NCBI GenBank assembly: GCA_030596405.1 | Contig: JAUVKB010000130.1 | Span: 1 to 6,299 of the forward strand | DNA: 6,299 bases | Direction: 5' to 3' | Origin: Deltaproteobacteria bacterium | GTDB lineage: Bacteria; Desulfobacterota; Desulfobacteria; Desulfobacterales; JAUVKB01 | In this document: positions 6,299 to 6,299 of the stretch, in pieces | Layout of the letters: each line of letters begins with the position of its first letter | Position numbering within the stretch: the first letter of the stretch is position 1 | Notes under the pieces: generated by a model | Database searches by the model: none | What the model was told of the DNA's origin: nothing | Seen by the model: the letters and a program-made list of their open reading frames with translations, nothing else | Position numbers and translations under genes: made by a program

Positions 6299-6299
6299 C

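Overview
The window reads as chromosomal DNA of a moderately AT-rich anaerobic Gram-negative bacterium. A sulfate-reducing or related Desulfobacterota lineage is my best guess, inferred from three things: a glycyl-radical-enzyme activase, a BssE-like MoxR ATPase next to it, and a secreted dockerin-type protein. No rRNA or tRNA gene, insertion sequence, CRISPR array or integration site was seen, and no gap between genes exceeds about 65 bases.

Left part (2-4037, + strand). The window opens inside a radical-SAM glycyl-radical-enzyme activase; its N-terminus with the iron-sulfur cysteines lies off the left edge. It is followed after 42 bases by a MoxR-family AAA+ ATPase (MoxR-1), then a 570-residue protein with a C-terminal von Willebrand factor A (VWA) domain whose start overlaps the end of MoxR-1, then 15 bases later a second MoxR ATPase (MoxR-2). 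The two ATPases are paralogues, about 61% identical over an ungapped 230-residue hand alignment. The tight same-strand spacing indicates one operon. MoxR ATPases usually act with a VWA partner as a chaperone or metal/cofactor-insertion machine (NorQ/NorD, CbbQ/CbbO), and a MoxR protein (BssE/TutH) is encoded with benzylsuccinate synthase. The likely job here is maturation, remodelling or rescue of a glycyl radical enzyme encoded outside the window. The unusual part is two distinct MoxR paralogues flanking one VWA gene.

Middle (4100-5101, + strand). A secreted protein with a signal peptide, a concanavalin/LamG-like beta domain and two calcium-loop (dockerin-like) repeats. Each repeat is 34 residues long and ends in a shared F-x-S-W...C-W-x-P tail. 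It may be a separate transcription unit.

Right part (5114-6298, - strand). The C-terminal third of a ComEC/Rec2-type DNA-uptake protein: the last membrane segments plus a metallo-beta-lactamase-fold domain. It converges on the secreted-protein gene with only 12 bases between stop codons and runs off the right edge.
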